A stretch of 64,000 nt of DNA from Thermococcus litoralis DSM 5473. GTDB lineage: Archaea > Methanobacteriota_B > Thermococci > Thermococcales > Thermococcaceae. A program made the position numbers and the translations under genes. The DNA lies in contig NC_022084.1 in the NCBI RefSeq assembly GCF_000246985.2, positions 546,280 through 610,279 on the forward strand. The letters are read 5' to 3'. Shown one piece after another: positions 54,253 through 63,208 of this stretch. The notes beneath the pieces are model-generated. The model ran no database searches and had not been told where the DNA came from. It saw only the letters and a list, made by a program, of their open reading frames with translations. The stretch's first letter is position 1. Every line of letters begins with the position of its first letter.

Positions 54253-56634
54253 TCAGAACTCGAGCTCGTCCTCTTCTCCAAAGAGCTTCTTTCTGGCTGC
54301 CTCGAAGATAATCTTCTGCTCTTCTTGAGCAACAACCTTTCTGATGAGCTCTACTGCATCTGGGTTGGCTGAGATGCTGTCAATGCCAAGCCTTACGAGT
54401 ATCTTAGCCATCTTTGGATCACTTCCAGCTTGTCCACAGATGCTGGTCTCAACTCCGTGCTTCTTACAGACCTTAATGACATGCTTGATGAGTTTGAGCA
54501 CTGCTGGGTGGGTCTCATCGTAGAGGTAAGCTATTCTGTCGTTGTCTCTATCTATAGCAAGGGTGTACTGGGTAAGGTCGTTTGTACCGAAGCTTATAAA
54601 GTCGATGCCCTCCTTAATGAGCTCTTCTATGATGAGAGCTGCTGCTGGAACCTCTATCATAACACCCCATTCAACGTCCTTGTGTGGAACGAGACCGACT
54701 TCGAGAGCAATTTTCTTAGCCTTCCTGATCTGCTCTGGGTGGCCCACAAGTGGAAGCATGACGCCAATGTTGTTGTAACCTTCCTCGACGACCTTCTTAA
54801 TAGCCTTAAACTCGGCCTTGAGTAGTTCTGGCTGATCAAGGCTTCTCCTAATTCCCCTCCATCCAAGCATTGGGTTTCTCTCATCTGGCTCGTCTTCTCC
54901 ACCTGGCATTTCCTTGAACTCGTTGGTTGGAGCGTCAAGTGTTCTGTACCACACTGGCCTTGGATAGAAGGCAGCTGCGACAGTTCTAATACCTTCGGCA
55001 AGCTTTTCGACAAGTTCCTCTTCCTTTCCTTCTTTGATGAACTTAACTGGGTGCTGACCAATGCTGAGGATCATGTGCTCTGCTCTAAGCAAACCAACAC
55101 CATCTGCTCCAGTTGCTGCGGCCCTCTCGGCTACCTCTGGCATTGAAACGTTGACCTTGACCTTGGTTGCAGTGATAAGTGGAGCGCCTGCAACTACTAC
55201 TTGACCACCAGCGGCTCCAGCAGCTGCTTCTTCCTTCTTCTCAACGAGGCTCTTGACTATGCCCTTATAGACGACACCTCTAGTACCATCAACTGTGACG
55301 TAGTCGCCGGTCTTAAGCTTCTTGGTAGCCTCTTTGGTACCAACAACAGCTGGGATACCAAGTTCTCTTGAAACGATAGCAGCGTGGCTGGTTCTTCCAC
55401 CTTCGTCAGTGACAATAGCAGAGGCTCTCTTCATTGCAGGAACCATGTCTGGGTTTGTCATTGTTGTTACAAGGACGTCTCCTTCCTTAACTTTGTCGAT
55501 CTCGCTAGCATCAAATATAACAACCACTCTACCAGCACCGATACCTGGTGAGGCACCAAGACCCTTGAGAATGACCTCGGCTTCTTCAGTCTCAGCGGCT
55601 TCGGTAGCGGCACTCTCGGCCTCTTTGAGTGTGGTAATAGGCCTGCTCTGGACGATGTAGAGCTTGCCGTCGTCCTTATCGTAAGCCCACTCAATGTCTT
55701 GTGGCCATCCGTAGTGCTCCTCAATCTTGGCACCCATCTTTGCAACTTCAATTATCTGCTCATCGGTGAGGACTTGCTTTTCAACGTATTCTGGGCCAAG
55801 ATACTCAGCAACTGGAACCTTGACGGTTCCCTTACCGGTCTCTGGGTTTCTAACAATCATTATCTCTTTCTTGGCAATGAACTTCTCCTTAATCTTCCAG
55901 GTGCCCTTTTCGACAATGTACTCATCTGGAGTTACGGCACCGCTAACAACAGCCTCACCAAGTCCCCAGCTTGCGTTGATCATTATCTCATTTCTATCGT
56001 TTGTGACGGGGTTTGCGGTAAACATAACACCGCTTGTCTCGCTGTTAACCATCTTTTGAACAACAGCGCTCAAGTAAACCTTTGAGTGGTCAAATCCTTG
56101 CTTTGCCCTGTAGAATGTAGCTCTTGCGGTCCAAAGTGAAGCCCAGCATCTCTTTACCTTATCCTTAACGTCATCTGCACCAAGAACATCCAAGAAAGTC
56201 TCCTGCTGTCCGGCGAATGAAGCCTCTGGGAGATCTTCTGCTGTAGCAGAGCTCCTAACAGCTACATAAACCTCATCTTTGCCAAACCTTTGGCTGAGCT
56301 CCTTATAGGCTTGCTCAATCTCCTTGGCAATCTCCTCAGGCATTTCAAGTGAGATTATCTTTTCCCTAATCTTAGCGGTGTTCTCCTGGAGCTGCTTGCT
56401 GTCATCAACATTGGTTTTGCTTATAATGTCCATAATCCACTCTTGGAGAGTTCTTCCGTCTTCAACCCTAACGTTTTCAACAAAGTATTTGTACGCTTCA
56501 GCTGTAACACAGAACCCTGGTGGGACTGGAATTCCAGCGTTTGTCATTTCTCCAAGGTTTGCACCTTTTCCACCCACAAGTGGGACGTCTTCTTTTCTCA
56601 ATTCTTCAAACCACTTTATGAATCTATATTCCAT
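54253..56634 (-). CDS. ppsA: Phosphoenolpyruvate synthase
   Basis: Interconverts pyruvate + ATP and PEP + AMP + phosphate; in Thermococcales it acts in gluconeogenesis and possibly glycolysis. The 793-residue protein has the N-terminal ATP-grasp domain (VPLVGGKGANLGEM, RSSATAEDLPEASFAGQQ), the swivelling domain with phospho-accepting H417 in GGRTSHAAIVSRELG and the C-terminal PEP-binding barrel with CGQAGSDP. No intein or frameshift. GGAGGG precedes the ATG; the TATA box is at 56681-56692. Confidence 0.97.
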   Translation of the reverse strand: MEYRFIKWFEELRKEDVPLVGGKGANLGEMTNAGIPVPPGFCVTAEAYKYFVENVRVEDGRTLQEWIMDIISKTNVDDSKQLQENTAKIREKIISLEMPEEIAKEIEQAYKELSQRFGKDEVYVAVRSSATAEDLPEASFAGQQETFLDVLGADDVKDKVKRCWASLWTARATFYRAKQGFDHSKVYLSAVVQKMVNSETSGVMFTANPVTNDRNEIMINASWGLGEAVVSGAVTPDEYIVEKGTWKIKEKFIAKKEIMIVRNPETGKGTVKVPVAEYLGPEYVEKQVLTDEQIIEVAKMGAKIEEHYGWPQDIEWAYDKDDGKLYIVQSRPITTLKEAESAATEAAETEEAEVILKGLGASPGIGAGRVVVIFDASEIDKVKEGDVLVTTMTNPDMVPAMKRASAIVTDEGGRTSHAAIVSRELGIPAVVGTKEATKKLKTGDYVTVDGTRGVVYKGIVKSLVEKKEEAAAGAAGGQVVVAGAPLITATKVKVNVSMPEVAERAAATGADGVGLLRAEHMILSIGQHPVKFIKEGKEEELVEKLAEGIRTVAAAFYPRPVWYRTLDAPTNEFKEMPGGEDEPDERNPMLGWRGIRRSLDQPELLKAEFKAIKKVVEEGYNNIGVMLPLVGHPEQIRKAKKIALEVGLVPHKDVEWGVMIEVPAAALIIEELIKEGIDFISFGTNDLTQYTLAIDRDNDRIAYLYDETHPAVLKLIKHVIKVCKKHGVETSICGQAGSDPKMAKILVRLGIDSISANPDAVELIRKVVAQEEQKIIFEAARKKLFGEEDELEF

Positions 56635-56680
56635 CTCGATCCCTCCTTTTTAGAATAACCGTGGGTGATATAGAGAGAGC

Positions 56681-56692
56681 CTATTTAAAATT
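56681..56692 (-). promoter_or_regulatory. TATA box of ppsA
   Basis: AATTTTAAATAG on the minus strand, about 52 bases before the ppsA ATG, giving a leader of about 26 bases that includes GGAGGG. Confidence 0.65.
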
Positions 56693-56754
56693 AACTGTCC
56701 AAAGATGGCTTTTAAGTCCATAAAATAAACACCATACGGTTAAAAAATTAAAAG

Positions 56755-56868
56755 TTCTGCGACGCTAGAATCTCATTGAGAGTTTCAACAGCGTTCTCAA
56801 TCCCATACGCATATTTTAAAGCCCTAAAAATATCCAATGTAGCTTGGAGAGGCCGTGGTTCCCTCTAC
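56755..56868 (-). pseudogene. C-terminal remnant of an unidentified protein
   Basis: After an in-frame TAG the minus strand reads REPRPLQATLDIFRALKYAY then GIENAVETLNEILASQNF and a TAA. It has the composition of a genuine helical protein end, but no start codon or upstream part. Family not recognised. Confidence 0.4.
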
Positions 56869-56930
56869 CAGATAACCGAATCAACGATTAAAGGGTTAAT
56901 TCTTCCCTTAAAATTGTGGTTTTGTGGATT

Positions 56931-57065
56931 AGTATTTGGTTGGTTTGTTCATTGAGATTGGTGATATTGTTGTTTACTTCAAAGGAAACTTGGGGAAAGG
57001 TCTTGAAGTTGTTTGTGGGAACTCTCACAAGATTTCGAGGGATAAGCCTGTTAAAATTTACCCCT
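56931..57065 (+). pseudogene. C-terminal remnant of an unidentified protein
   Basis: After an in-frame TAG the plus strand reads YLVGLFIEIGDIVVYFKGNL then GKGLEVVCGNSHKISRDKPV and KIYP with a TAA. Residue composition and beta-rich pattern look real; no start codon or N-terminal part is present. Family not recognised. It could belong to the same lost gene region that preceded the cluster at 57170. Confidence 0.4.
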
Positions 57066-57127
57066 AACTTGCCCGTCAATATGCCTAATGTGGTTGAATG
57101 CTTGATCTCCTGGCTAGTTAGCACAAG

Positions 57128-57137
57128 TTTTTTATAG
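57128..57137 (+). promoter_or_regulatory. TATA box of the 57170 membrane cluster
   Basis: TTTTTTATAG, centred about 37 bases before the ATG at 57170, with GGTGAT in the short leader. Confidence 0.5.
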
Positions 57138-57169
57138 ATTTCAAGTCCAAAAAGCCCTTGGTGATGAGC

Positions 57170-57835
57170 ATGGAGAATAAAAACGTCTTTGCGCTAATAG
57201 TTGTAATTGCTTTCCTTGGCTTTGTGGTTAATTACTACACCGACCACTATCGAGGCGGAGAAATCTACGAAGCCGCGAATAGAGGCTTTACTTTACTCAC
57301 ACAAGGATTTAACGTTACTGTTTTTGTGGAAACTGTGGATGGAAAAACTTTAGAGGGCGAGCTTTTTTCGGTTAGCGGCTCAACAATTTACATCATCAAG
57401 GATGGAAAGACGCTTGCTATAGGGGGACCATCCGCCACAAAGGAGGATATAAGGGCAAAGCATATTGAGATTAAAGCAAAGGGAAGTGTTTACGTTTATG
57501 AGCTCCCTCCCAGGAGCGGCAAGTGCAGTGAAGTCATTGAGCAACTCAAGGTGGACGCCTACTCCGAGCGCTTTTCGGGGATAATATTCGTAAAGGGCCT
57601 TACTGACCCCATAGAGATAGGAAAGCTCAAATACAACGTGGATTACCTCACTTATGGTTCCATTGATGTAAAGCAGTCCCTCCAAGATGGCGTGATTTTG
57701 ACGGCAGGAATGGTGCCAATTGAGATGCTGGAGAAGTACATTGGAGATAAGGAAGTTTACATGTACGGGACGCTCTACGTGAACTCAGAGGAGCGCAATT
57801 TGCCCCTCAGGGTGCTAGGGGTGAAGACCCTATGA
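57170..57835 (+). CDS. Membrane-anchored extracytoplasmic protein, function unknown
   Basis: A 221-residue protein with one N-terminal hydrophobic helix (about residues 6-23, FALIVVIAFLGFVVNYY) and a beta-rich outside domain. No known family recognised. ATG 57170 follows GGTGATGAGC. Its stop overlaps the next gene (ATGA), so it is the first gene of a five-gene membrane operon whose other members look like polysaccharide-assembly proteins. A role in surface glycan export or chain control is inference. Confidence 0.75.
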   Translation: MENKNVFALIVVIAFLGFVVNYYTDHYRGGEIYEAANRGFTLLTQGFNVTVFVETVDGKTLEGELFSVSGSTIYIIKDGKTLAIGGPSATKEDIRAKHIEIKAKGSVYVYELPPRSGKCSEVIEQLKVDAYSERFSGIIFVKGLTDPIEIGKLKYNVDYLTYGSIDVKQSLQDGVILTAGMVPIEMLEKYIGDKEVYMYGTLYVNSEERNLPLRVLGVKTL

Positions 57836-58824
57836 GGCTGAAGCTCCCTCTTGTAATTCCCATCCTCTTCATGACGTTTATAGCTTTAGGCACCGCTTCA
57901 TACAAGACGCTCCTAGTAGGCACCCTTTTCGCGATGGCTTTTTCGTACGGGATTTTTAAAGGCGAAGAGACGCCTTGGAAAGAGAAAGAGTTCAAAGTCA
58001 TAAAGGAAGAACACTTAGTTTGGGCTTTTTTAATATCGCTGCTTTTGATCGCGCTCCAGATATTTATGATTAAGAAGGTACCCCTCTTGGATTCGTCAGC
58101 TAGGCACCTATTAAATCCCCACCTAACAGCTTTAACATACTTTTTAGGTGTTCCCTCAAGCGTATATCTTTTTTCAAAAGGGAAGAAATATTCGCTCGTT
58201 TACCCATTTCTCGTAGCATTATATGGGTATAGAACTCCTGTTTTAGTGAGCTTTTTAGCGTTTGCAGTCGCTTATTTTGATGGGAAAGACATCGAATTAA
58301 AGCACTTAGCAGGCTTCTCGCTCCTAATTTTGGCTGGGCTTGTAGGGATTGCTCTCGCGAGGGGAGAAGCATTAGGCACGCAACTCGTTAGGGTTCAAGC
58401 GACGACTTCTGTTTTAGATGTCATAATCGATAGGACTCCTTGGCACGGTTTTTATCACGGTTATCTCCAGTGGACGGGAATTAGATCATACCTCCTGGGT
58501 GGTTATTCACCAAGGGTCCTAGTGGCACGCTTTTTGCACATGACGACGGGTGTTTCAATAACACCAACACTTTTGGGGGGTATGTACTTGGATTTTGGAG
58601 TTTTCTCAATCATTGAAGGCTTTTTGCTCGGAGTGTATTACGGCATGATAAGCAAGGCTAAGAGTCTTCTTTTGAAAGTGATTTACTACACTACTCTCGC
58701 CTACGGCATCGTAGGTGTTGAGACGGGAATTTTGGATTTACCAGTTTATTTGTTCTTCTTCGTAGGCTTCTACGCCTTGATAAGGGGTAAATACGCCGTA
58801 AGGGTGATGAAAGTTGAAGAGTGA
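57832..58824 (+). CDS. Polytopic membrane protein, oligosaccharide repeat-unit polymerase (Wzy)-like
   Basis: A 330-residue protein with about 10 helices. The region ITPTLLGGMYLDFGVFSIIEGFLLG near residue 250 resembles the conserved G-x-Y-x-[DN]-F-G pattern of O-antigen/oligosaccharide repeat-unit polymerases, and LYGYRTPVLVSF resembles their central arginine region. It is related to the next gene and to the fragment at 61367. Assignment is by pattern only. Confidence 0.6.
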   Translation: MRLKLPLVIPILFMTFIALGTASYKTLLVGTLFAMAFSYGIFKGEETPWKEKEFKVIKEEHLVWAFLISLLLIALQIFMIKKVPLLDSSARHLLNPHLTALTYFLGVPSSVYLFSKGKKYSLVYPFLVALYGYRTPVLVSFLAFAVAYFDGKDIELKHLAGFSLLILAGLVGIALARGEALGTQLVRVQATTSVLDVIIDRTPWHGFYHGYLQWTGIRSYLLGGYSPRVLVARFLHMTTGVSITPTLLGGMYLDFGVFSIIEGFLLGVYYGMISKAKSLLLKVIYYTTLAYGIVGVETGILDLPVYLFFFVGFYALIRGKYAVRVMKVEE

Positions 58825-59908
58825 TAGAATCTTTGCACTCTTTTTAGCCACCTACCTCTCGCTTGCACTACTCGGAAAGTTCGCGTTTAAGAGTTATCTC
58901 GGCGAGCTTAACTTAAGTGCCCTCCTCTATGCCTTGACGTTTTCTTTGACGCTATTCTTGGGGTATAACAGTGAAAAGAGGTTTAACCTTCCATTTGAGC
59001 GGGCTTATGTTTACCTCATACTTAGCATTTTAGTCAGTTCAGCGGCGGGAATTTTGGGGGTTGTGGCTGTTTTGACCGTTCTCTTTGGCGGGATGCTTAT
59101 TCTAAGAAGAAGCGTGGATGGGTACTATAAACACGCTTACTACGCCGGAATAGCTTTGGTGGTGATCCTTCCCCTCTTGGCGATGTGTAAAGGCGTAATC
59201 CCCATTCTAAACCCCCAAACGAGGTACAGTGATTTAAAAGACCTATACTTGGCATCTGCCCTTTTTGCTTCTTTCCTCCTTGCATATAAGCCGAGCCTCA
59301 TTGTTTTCCTCGTGGGGGAAGCTTTTGCAGTAGTTTCAACTTTTAGGAGCAATGCGCTCATAATTTTTTTAGCCTACTTGTTTAGGGCTGAGAAAAAGGA
59401 GCTCAAACGGCTTTTAATAATTGGCGTCCCTTTGGTGGGTTTGGCGTTCTTAGCGCGCTTCTACGCAACGAAGAGTGTGTACTCCATTTGGAAGCTCGGC
59501 TTTGCTCAAAGTTTGGTTTATAGGGCTGGTTTCTCGTACATGGTTTACGAAAAGCTCTTCTCATTAGGCATGCCTGTTGGGAAGTTCGGACTTCTCCTCA
59601 ACCCGAATGCGAGAGAATACGTCGCGGCCCTTTTTGGCAAGGCAAACAATTACACTTATACAATTTTTGGGCAGCCGGCTTATGATTTGGGTATTTTTGG
59701 GCTTTTTGAAGCTTTCCTCATGGGAGTAGCATTGAGAGACTCTGAGAGGTTGCCCGCGTTTAAAGCCCTCAGTTTGACTTTTTTAATCTTGGCAATTGAG
59801 AATGGTTTTGACGCTTTAAACTTTGGGATTTTAATGGTTTCAGCCTACTTTGCCTTATTTCTTAGTAAAGACATTGCCACTATTGGAGGGATAGAAAATG
59901 CATGTTAA
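58814..59908 (+). CDS. Polytopic membrane protein, Wzy-like, paralogue of the preceding gene
   Basis: A 364-residue protein with about 11 helices; AVVSTFRSNALIIFLAYLF and TIFGQPAYDLGIFGLFEAFLMG match corresponding parts of the neighbouring protein. It starts at a TTG (58814) 11 bases inside the previous gene, with GGTGATGAAAG as ribosome-binding site. Likely a second polymerase with different specificity, or a partner subunit. Confidence 0.6.
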   Translation: MKSDRIFALFLATYLSLALLGKFAFKSYLGELNLSALLYALTFSLTLFLGYNSEKRFNLPFERAYVYLILSILVSSAAGILGVVAVLTVLFGGMLILRRSVDGYYKHAYYAGIALVVILPLLAMCKGVIPILNPQTRYSDLKDLYLASALFASFLLAYKPSLIVFLVGEAFAVVSTFRSNALIIFLAYLFRAEKKELKRLLIIGVPLVGLAFLARFYATKSVYSIWKLGFAQSLVYRAGFSYMVYEKLFSLGMPVGKFGLLLNPNAREYVAALFGKANNYTYTIFGQPAYDLGIFGLFEAFLMGVALRDSERLPAFKALSLTFLILAIENGFDALNFGILMVSAYFALFLSKDIATIGGIENAC

Positions 59909-61370
59909 TAAAGTGAAGAGGGTTGTTGGGAGCAATTTGGTTTTAGTTTGCATATTTCTAGTGGCTTTGAGTCTAAGCTTACTTTTTCAGCCTCCTAAGT
60001 TGAGTATAACCTACGATGAGGCTCTCTACATGATCATTGCAAGAAACCTCGCAAAGGATGTCTCGAGCTTTACATATCAAGGAGCATATATGATGTACCG
60101 CCCTCCTCTATACCCCTACACCCTCTCAATTTTTTATCGCCTTTTTAGCTATGATCATCACCTGAGAATAGCGAGAGTAATTTCTGCAATTTTCTACGCA
60201 CTAACCGCCACGTTAGTATACCTCTTCACAGTAGGGCTTTTCAAGGATCAGAAGAAAGGTGTTGCTGCAAGTATCTTCTACATTCTAAACCCCTTAAGCT
60301 TCACAATGTCAAATAGGGCCCTAGTCCACAGCGAGTTTTCCTTTTTCTACACTTTAGCAGTTTTTTTATTATACAAGGGATATAGGGACAGAAACAATAA
60401 AACAATTTATGCATCCTTCGTATCAGCAGGTTTGGCAGTTTTAACACGTTATACGGGACTTTCCATAATTGGAGTTTTTGTAGCATATCTATACTTAATC
60501 TCCCACTGGAACTGGCTCAGGAAGAGAGAAACTTACATAGGATTTGCACTCTTTGCCTTAACTCTAGCACCTTGGCTGTATTTAGCTCACACTCGTTATG
60601 ATGGTGCTCTTAAACCATTCTCAGTTGCAATGGCGGTTGTTACAAAAGATACACCAGTTTCAACATTCAGGTACCTTAGTGAAGTTTTGGAAATCTTAGG
60701 AGTTCCAATCATAATATTAACCCTCTTAGGATTTGGAAGTCTTAAAAAAGACGATATTGGGTGGTTGACAATCAGCTGGGGAATTGTTGGCATCTTTGGG
60801 ATATTAACCGTCACGCACAAAGAGCCAAGATTTCTGACTTTTCTAATGCCTCTAGTGGGAATCCTTTGTGCACAAGGTGTTTTCTCGGTGAGTGAGTTAT
60901 TTTTCAAGCACGTTTCATTTTTAAACCGATTCAAAATGGTGTTTTTAGTTCTAATTATTGGAATTGGTCTTGTATCATCTATCCATCATTTGCTTCAATA
61001 TAAGCAAACTTGGGACATTCAATACCTTGAAGAGGGGAAGGCTTTTCAATATGCTAGTGAGAACTTCAATCCGAGGTTTATTGGAGTAAGCCCTAGACTT
61101 TACACTCTGGCTGGTTATTACTTCCCTAACTCCAGAGTTTATCCCTTGCTCTTGACAGATTACATAAAAACTAGCGTTAAGAATGGGAGGTTTGACTTGA
61201 TAGTGTGGCAGTGTAGAAACAGTATAATAAAAGATATAGAGGAATCCCACAAATACAAACTCGTCAATGAATTCAATGATGGAAAAATAAAGATTTTTGT
61301 CAAGATAACTGTGGCATCACCTCCTGAAGCCACTCAGTCAAATTACCAAGAGATTACGAAAACAAATTGA
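59898..61370 (+). CDS. GT-C family glycosyltransferase (PMT/ArnT-like)
   Basis: A 490-residue polytopic protein using a lipid-linked sugar donor. The first outside loop carries the acidic motif YDEALYMIIARNLA (D/E near residues 39-40) typical of GT39/GT83-type enzymes, followed by RPPLYPYTLSIFYRLF. About 11 helices and a small soluble C-terminus follow. GGAGGGATAG precedes the ATG, and it overlaps the previous gene by 11 bases. Acceptor and sugar unknown. Confidence 0.78.
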   Translation: MHVNKVKRVVGSNLVLVCIFLVALSLSLLFQPPKLSITYDEALYMIIARNLAKDVSSFTYQGAYMMYRPPLYPYTLSIFYRLFSYDHHLRIARVISAIFYALTATLVYLFTVGLFKDQKKGVAASIFYILNPLSFTMSNRALVHSEFSFFYTLAVFLLYKGYRDRNNKTIYASFVSAGLAVLTRYTGLSIIGVFVAYLYLISHWNWLRKRETYIGFALFALTLAPWLYLAHTRYDGALKPFSVAMAVVTKDTPVSTFRYLSEVLEILGVPIIILTLLGFGSLKKDDIGWLTISWGIVGIFGILTVTHKEPRFLTFLMPLVGILCAQGVFSVSELFFKHVSFLNRFKMVFLVLIIGIGLVSSIHHLLQYKQTWDIQYLEEGKAFQYASENFNPRFIGVSPRLYTLAGYYFPNSRVYPLLLTDYIKTSVKNGRFDLIVWQCRNSIIKDIEESHKYKLVNEFNDGKIKIFVKITVASPPEATQSNYQEITKTN

Positions 61371-61813
61371 CGTTCAGACAAGCCTTAATCGGACTACCAG
61401 TTTTCTTATTTGTTGTCTTCTTAAGTGGAAATCTTGAAGCCCTTTTGGTCAGAATGGGATTTACATTCTTGATTTTCCATAACATAGTTTCAGTCTCTCT
61501 CCCATTTGGCTTTTTCCACGGCAAATTGTTACTCCACAGCGACCCAAGGTGGAGAGTTGCATTTATGTTTACCCTTAACGGTAGGTACACCTACTTCCTC
61601 TTCGGCCAGCCAATAGCGGATTTTGGAATCCTTGGGGTAGTTGAGGCGTATCTATTTGGAAGTTTGCTTAGATTATCAGAAACTAACAAAAAAACCGCAA
61701 GTGTTGTTTTGGCGACGTTAATATATGCCCTTGAGAGCGGAGTGGATGCCTTTATTCTTTCCGTGTTGTTGCTTTTTGGCGGGGTTTATTCAAAGTACGC
61801 ATCGAAAGGCTAA
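61367..61813 (+). pseudogene. C-terminal fragment of a Wzy-like membrane protein paralogue
   Basis: A 148-residue product aligns with the last 40% of the 58814 protein (RYTYFLFGQPIADFGILGVVEAYLFG against NYTYTIFGQPAYDLGIFGLFEAFLMG) but lacks the N-terminal 200 or so residues. The frame opens at a TTG overlapping the preceding stop, with no Shine-Dalgarno. Best read as a decayed third paralogue; expression as a short protein is possible. Confidence 0.65.
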
Positions 61814-61850
61814 AATACAAATTTGAACTTAGTCACATCGGTGAACTCCA

Positions 61851-62993
61851 ATGAATCCTCTCGAAGAAGCCCTCAAAATTAAAGATCAGATAATTGCCTG
61901 GCGTAGGGATTTTCACATGCATCCCGAGCTCGGCTACGAGGAAGAAAGAACCTCAAAAATTGTTGAGGAACACTTGAGAGAGTGGGGATACAGAATCAAG
62001 CGCGTGGGAACTGGAATAATAGCGGATATTGGCAAAGGAGAAAAAACTGTGGCTTTAAGGGCTGATATGGACGCTTTACCAGTCCAGGAGGAGAACGATG
62101 TCCCTTACAAGTCCAGAATTCCGGGAAAAATGCACGCTTGTGGACATGACGCTCACACTGCAATGCTCCTCGGAGCAGCGAAAATAATAGCTGAGCATGA
62201 AAACGAGCTCCCTAACAAAGTGAGATTACTCTTTCAGCCAGCAGAGGAGGGAGGAAATGGAGCATTGAAGATGATAGAAGGAGGAGCTCTTGAAGGAGTT
62301 AATGCCATCTTTGGCATCCACGTATGGATGGAACTGCCGAGCGGTGTTGTTGGAATTAGAGAAGGGCCTTTCATGGCAGGAGTTGGGAGGTTTGAGGTAG
62401 AGATAGAAGGCAAAGGGGGTCATGGGGCTTCACCTCACGAAACCATCGATCCAATTCCAATTGCGGCTCAAGTGATCTTAGCTTTCCAAACAATCATAAG
62501 CAGAAACCTTAATCCTCTAGAGAGTGGGGTTGTGAGCGTAGGCTCAATAAAAGCCGGAGAGGCCTTTAACGTGATTCCAGAGAGAGTTTATATGAGCGGC
62601 ACCTACAGATTCTTCACGTCAGAAACAAAAAGCCTTATTGAAAAAAGAATTGAAGAGATTTTAAAGGGCACAACATTAGCTAACAATGCTTCGTATGGGC
62701 TTAAAATAGAAGAAGTTGGCCCTCCAACGATAAACGACCCAGAAATGGTATCTCTTGCTAGAAAGGTTGCCCAAAATCTCGGACTGAAAGTAGAAGAAGT
62801 TCCAAAGACCATGGGGGCTGAAGACTTTGCATTCTACCTCCAAAAGGTACCGGGAGCATTTATAGCTCTGGGCATTAAAAATGAGGAAAAGGGAATAATC
62901 TATCCTCACCACCATCCAAGATTTAATGTTGACGAAGACGTGTTACACTTGGGAACTGCATTGGAAGTTGGATTAGTTTTTGAAAGAATTTGA
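61851..62993 (+). CDS. M20D-family amidohydrolase/carboxypeptidase
   Basis: Zinc-dependent hydrolase of the CpsA/IAA-amino-acid hydrolase/aminoacylase group, 380 residues. Metal and active-site motifs: HMHPELGYEE, RADMDALPV, HACGHDAHTAML, the catalytic EEGG in PAEEGGNG and a C-terminal HHHPRF. The dimerisation domain is inserted at about residues 175-290. GGTGA precedes the ATG. Closely resembles thermostable archaeal carboxypeptidases; natural substrate not certain. Confidence 0.92.
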   Translation: MNPLEEALKIKDQIIAWRRDFHMHPELGYEEERTSKIVEEHLREWGYRIKRVGTGIIADIGKGEKTVALRADMDALPVQEENDVPYKSRIPGKMHACGHDAHTAMLLGAAKIIAEHENELPNKVRLLFQPAEEGGNGALKMIEGGALEGVNAIFGIHVWMELPSGVVGIREGPFMAGVGRFEVEIEGKGGHGASPHETIDPIPIAAQVILAFQTIISRNLNPLESGVVSVGSIKAGEAFNVIPERVYMSGTYRFFTSETKSLIEKRIEEILKGTTLANNASYGLKIEEVGPPTINDPEMVSLARKVAQNLGLKVEEVPKTMGAEDFAFYLQKVPGAFIALGIKNEEKGIIYPHHHPRFNVDEDVLHLGTALEVGLVFERI

Positions 62994-63148
62994 TTGGATT
63001 ATTTTCCATTTTTTGTATAATATCCAATCCCTACTGAAATTTATGACGTAAGTTTTGACTTCTTGTTATTGGTGCTTCATTGACAGATTTGCATCAGCGG
63101 AGGACAACTAAAACATCTTGAGGTCATCTTTATACAGCAATGCCGAAA

Positions 63149-63159
63149 TGCTTATATTC
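63149..63159 (+). promoter_or_regulatory. TATA box of the small secreted protein gene
   Basis: TGCTTATATTC, about 55 bases before the ATG at 63209; CTAAATACT nearer the gene (63168-63176) is an alternative. The rest of the 215-base gap holds nothing else I recognise. Confidence 0.45.
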
Positions 63160-63208
63160 AACAACACCTAAATACTAATGACGAACAACATAATCGGGGT
63201 GATAAAAA

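Larger units (their letters stand above)
56693..57127. other. Degraded intergenic stretch with gene remnants
   Basis: About 430 bases without an intact gene. Two protein-like tails are seen, on opposite strands (56755-56868 minus, 56931-57065 plus), each beginning after an in-frame stop and lacking a start. A further open frame on the minus strand (56888-57124) overlaps the second and is probably its shadow. This looks like a graveyard of deleted genes. Confidence 0.5.

Noticed and set aside
54253-56634. Intein in phosphoenolpyruvate synthase
   Set aside because: The frame is 793 residues, the normal length for the family, without splice motifs.
56888-57124. 78-codon minus-strand frame in the ppsA-57170 gap
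   Set aside because: The opposite strand of the same bases gives a more protein-like tail (VCGNSHKISRDKPVKIYP), so this frame is probably its shadow; neither is intact.
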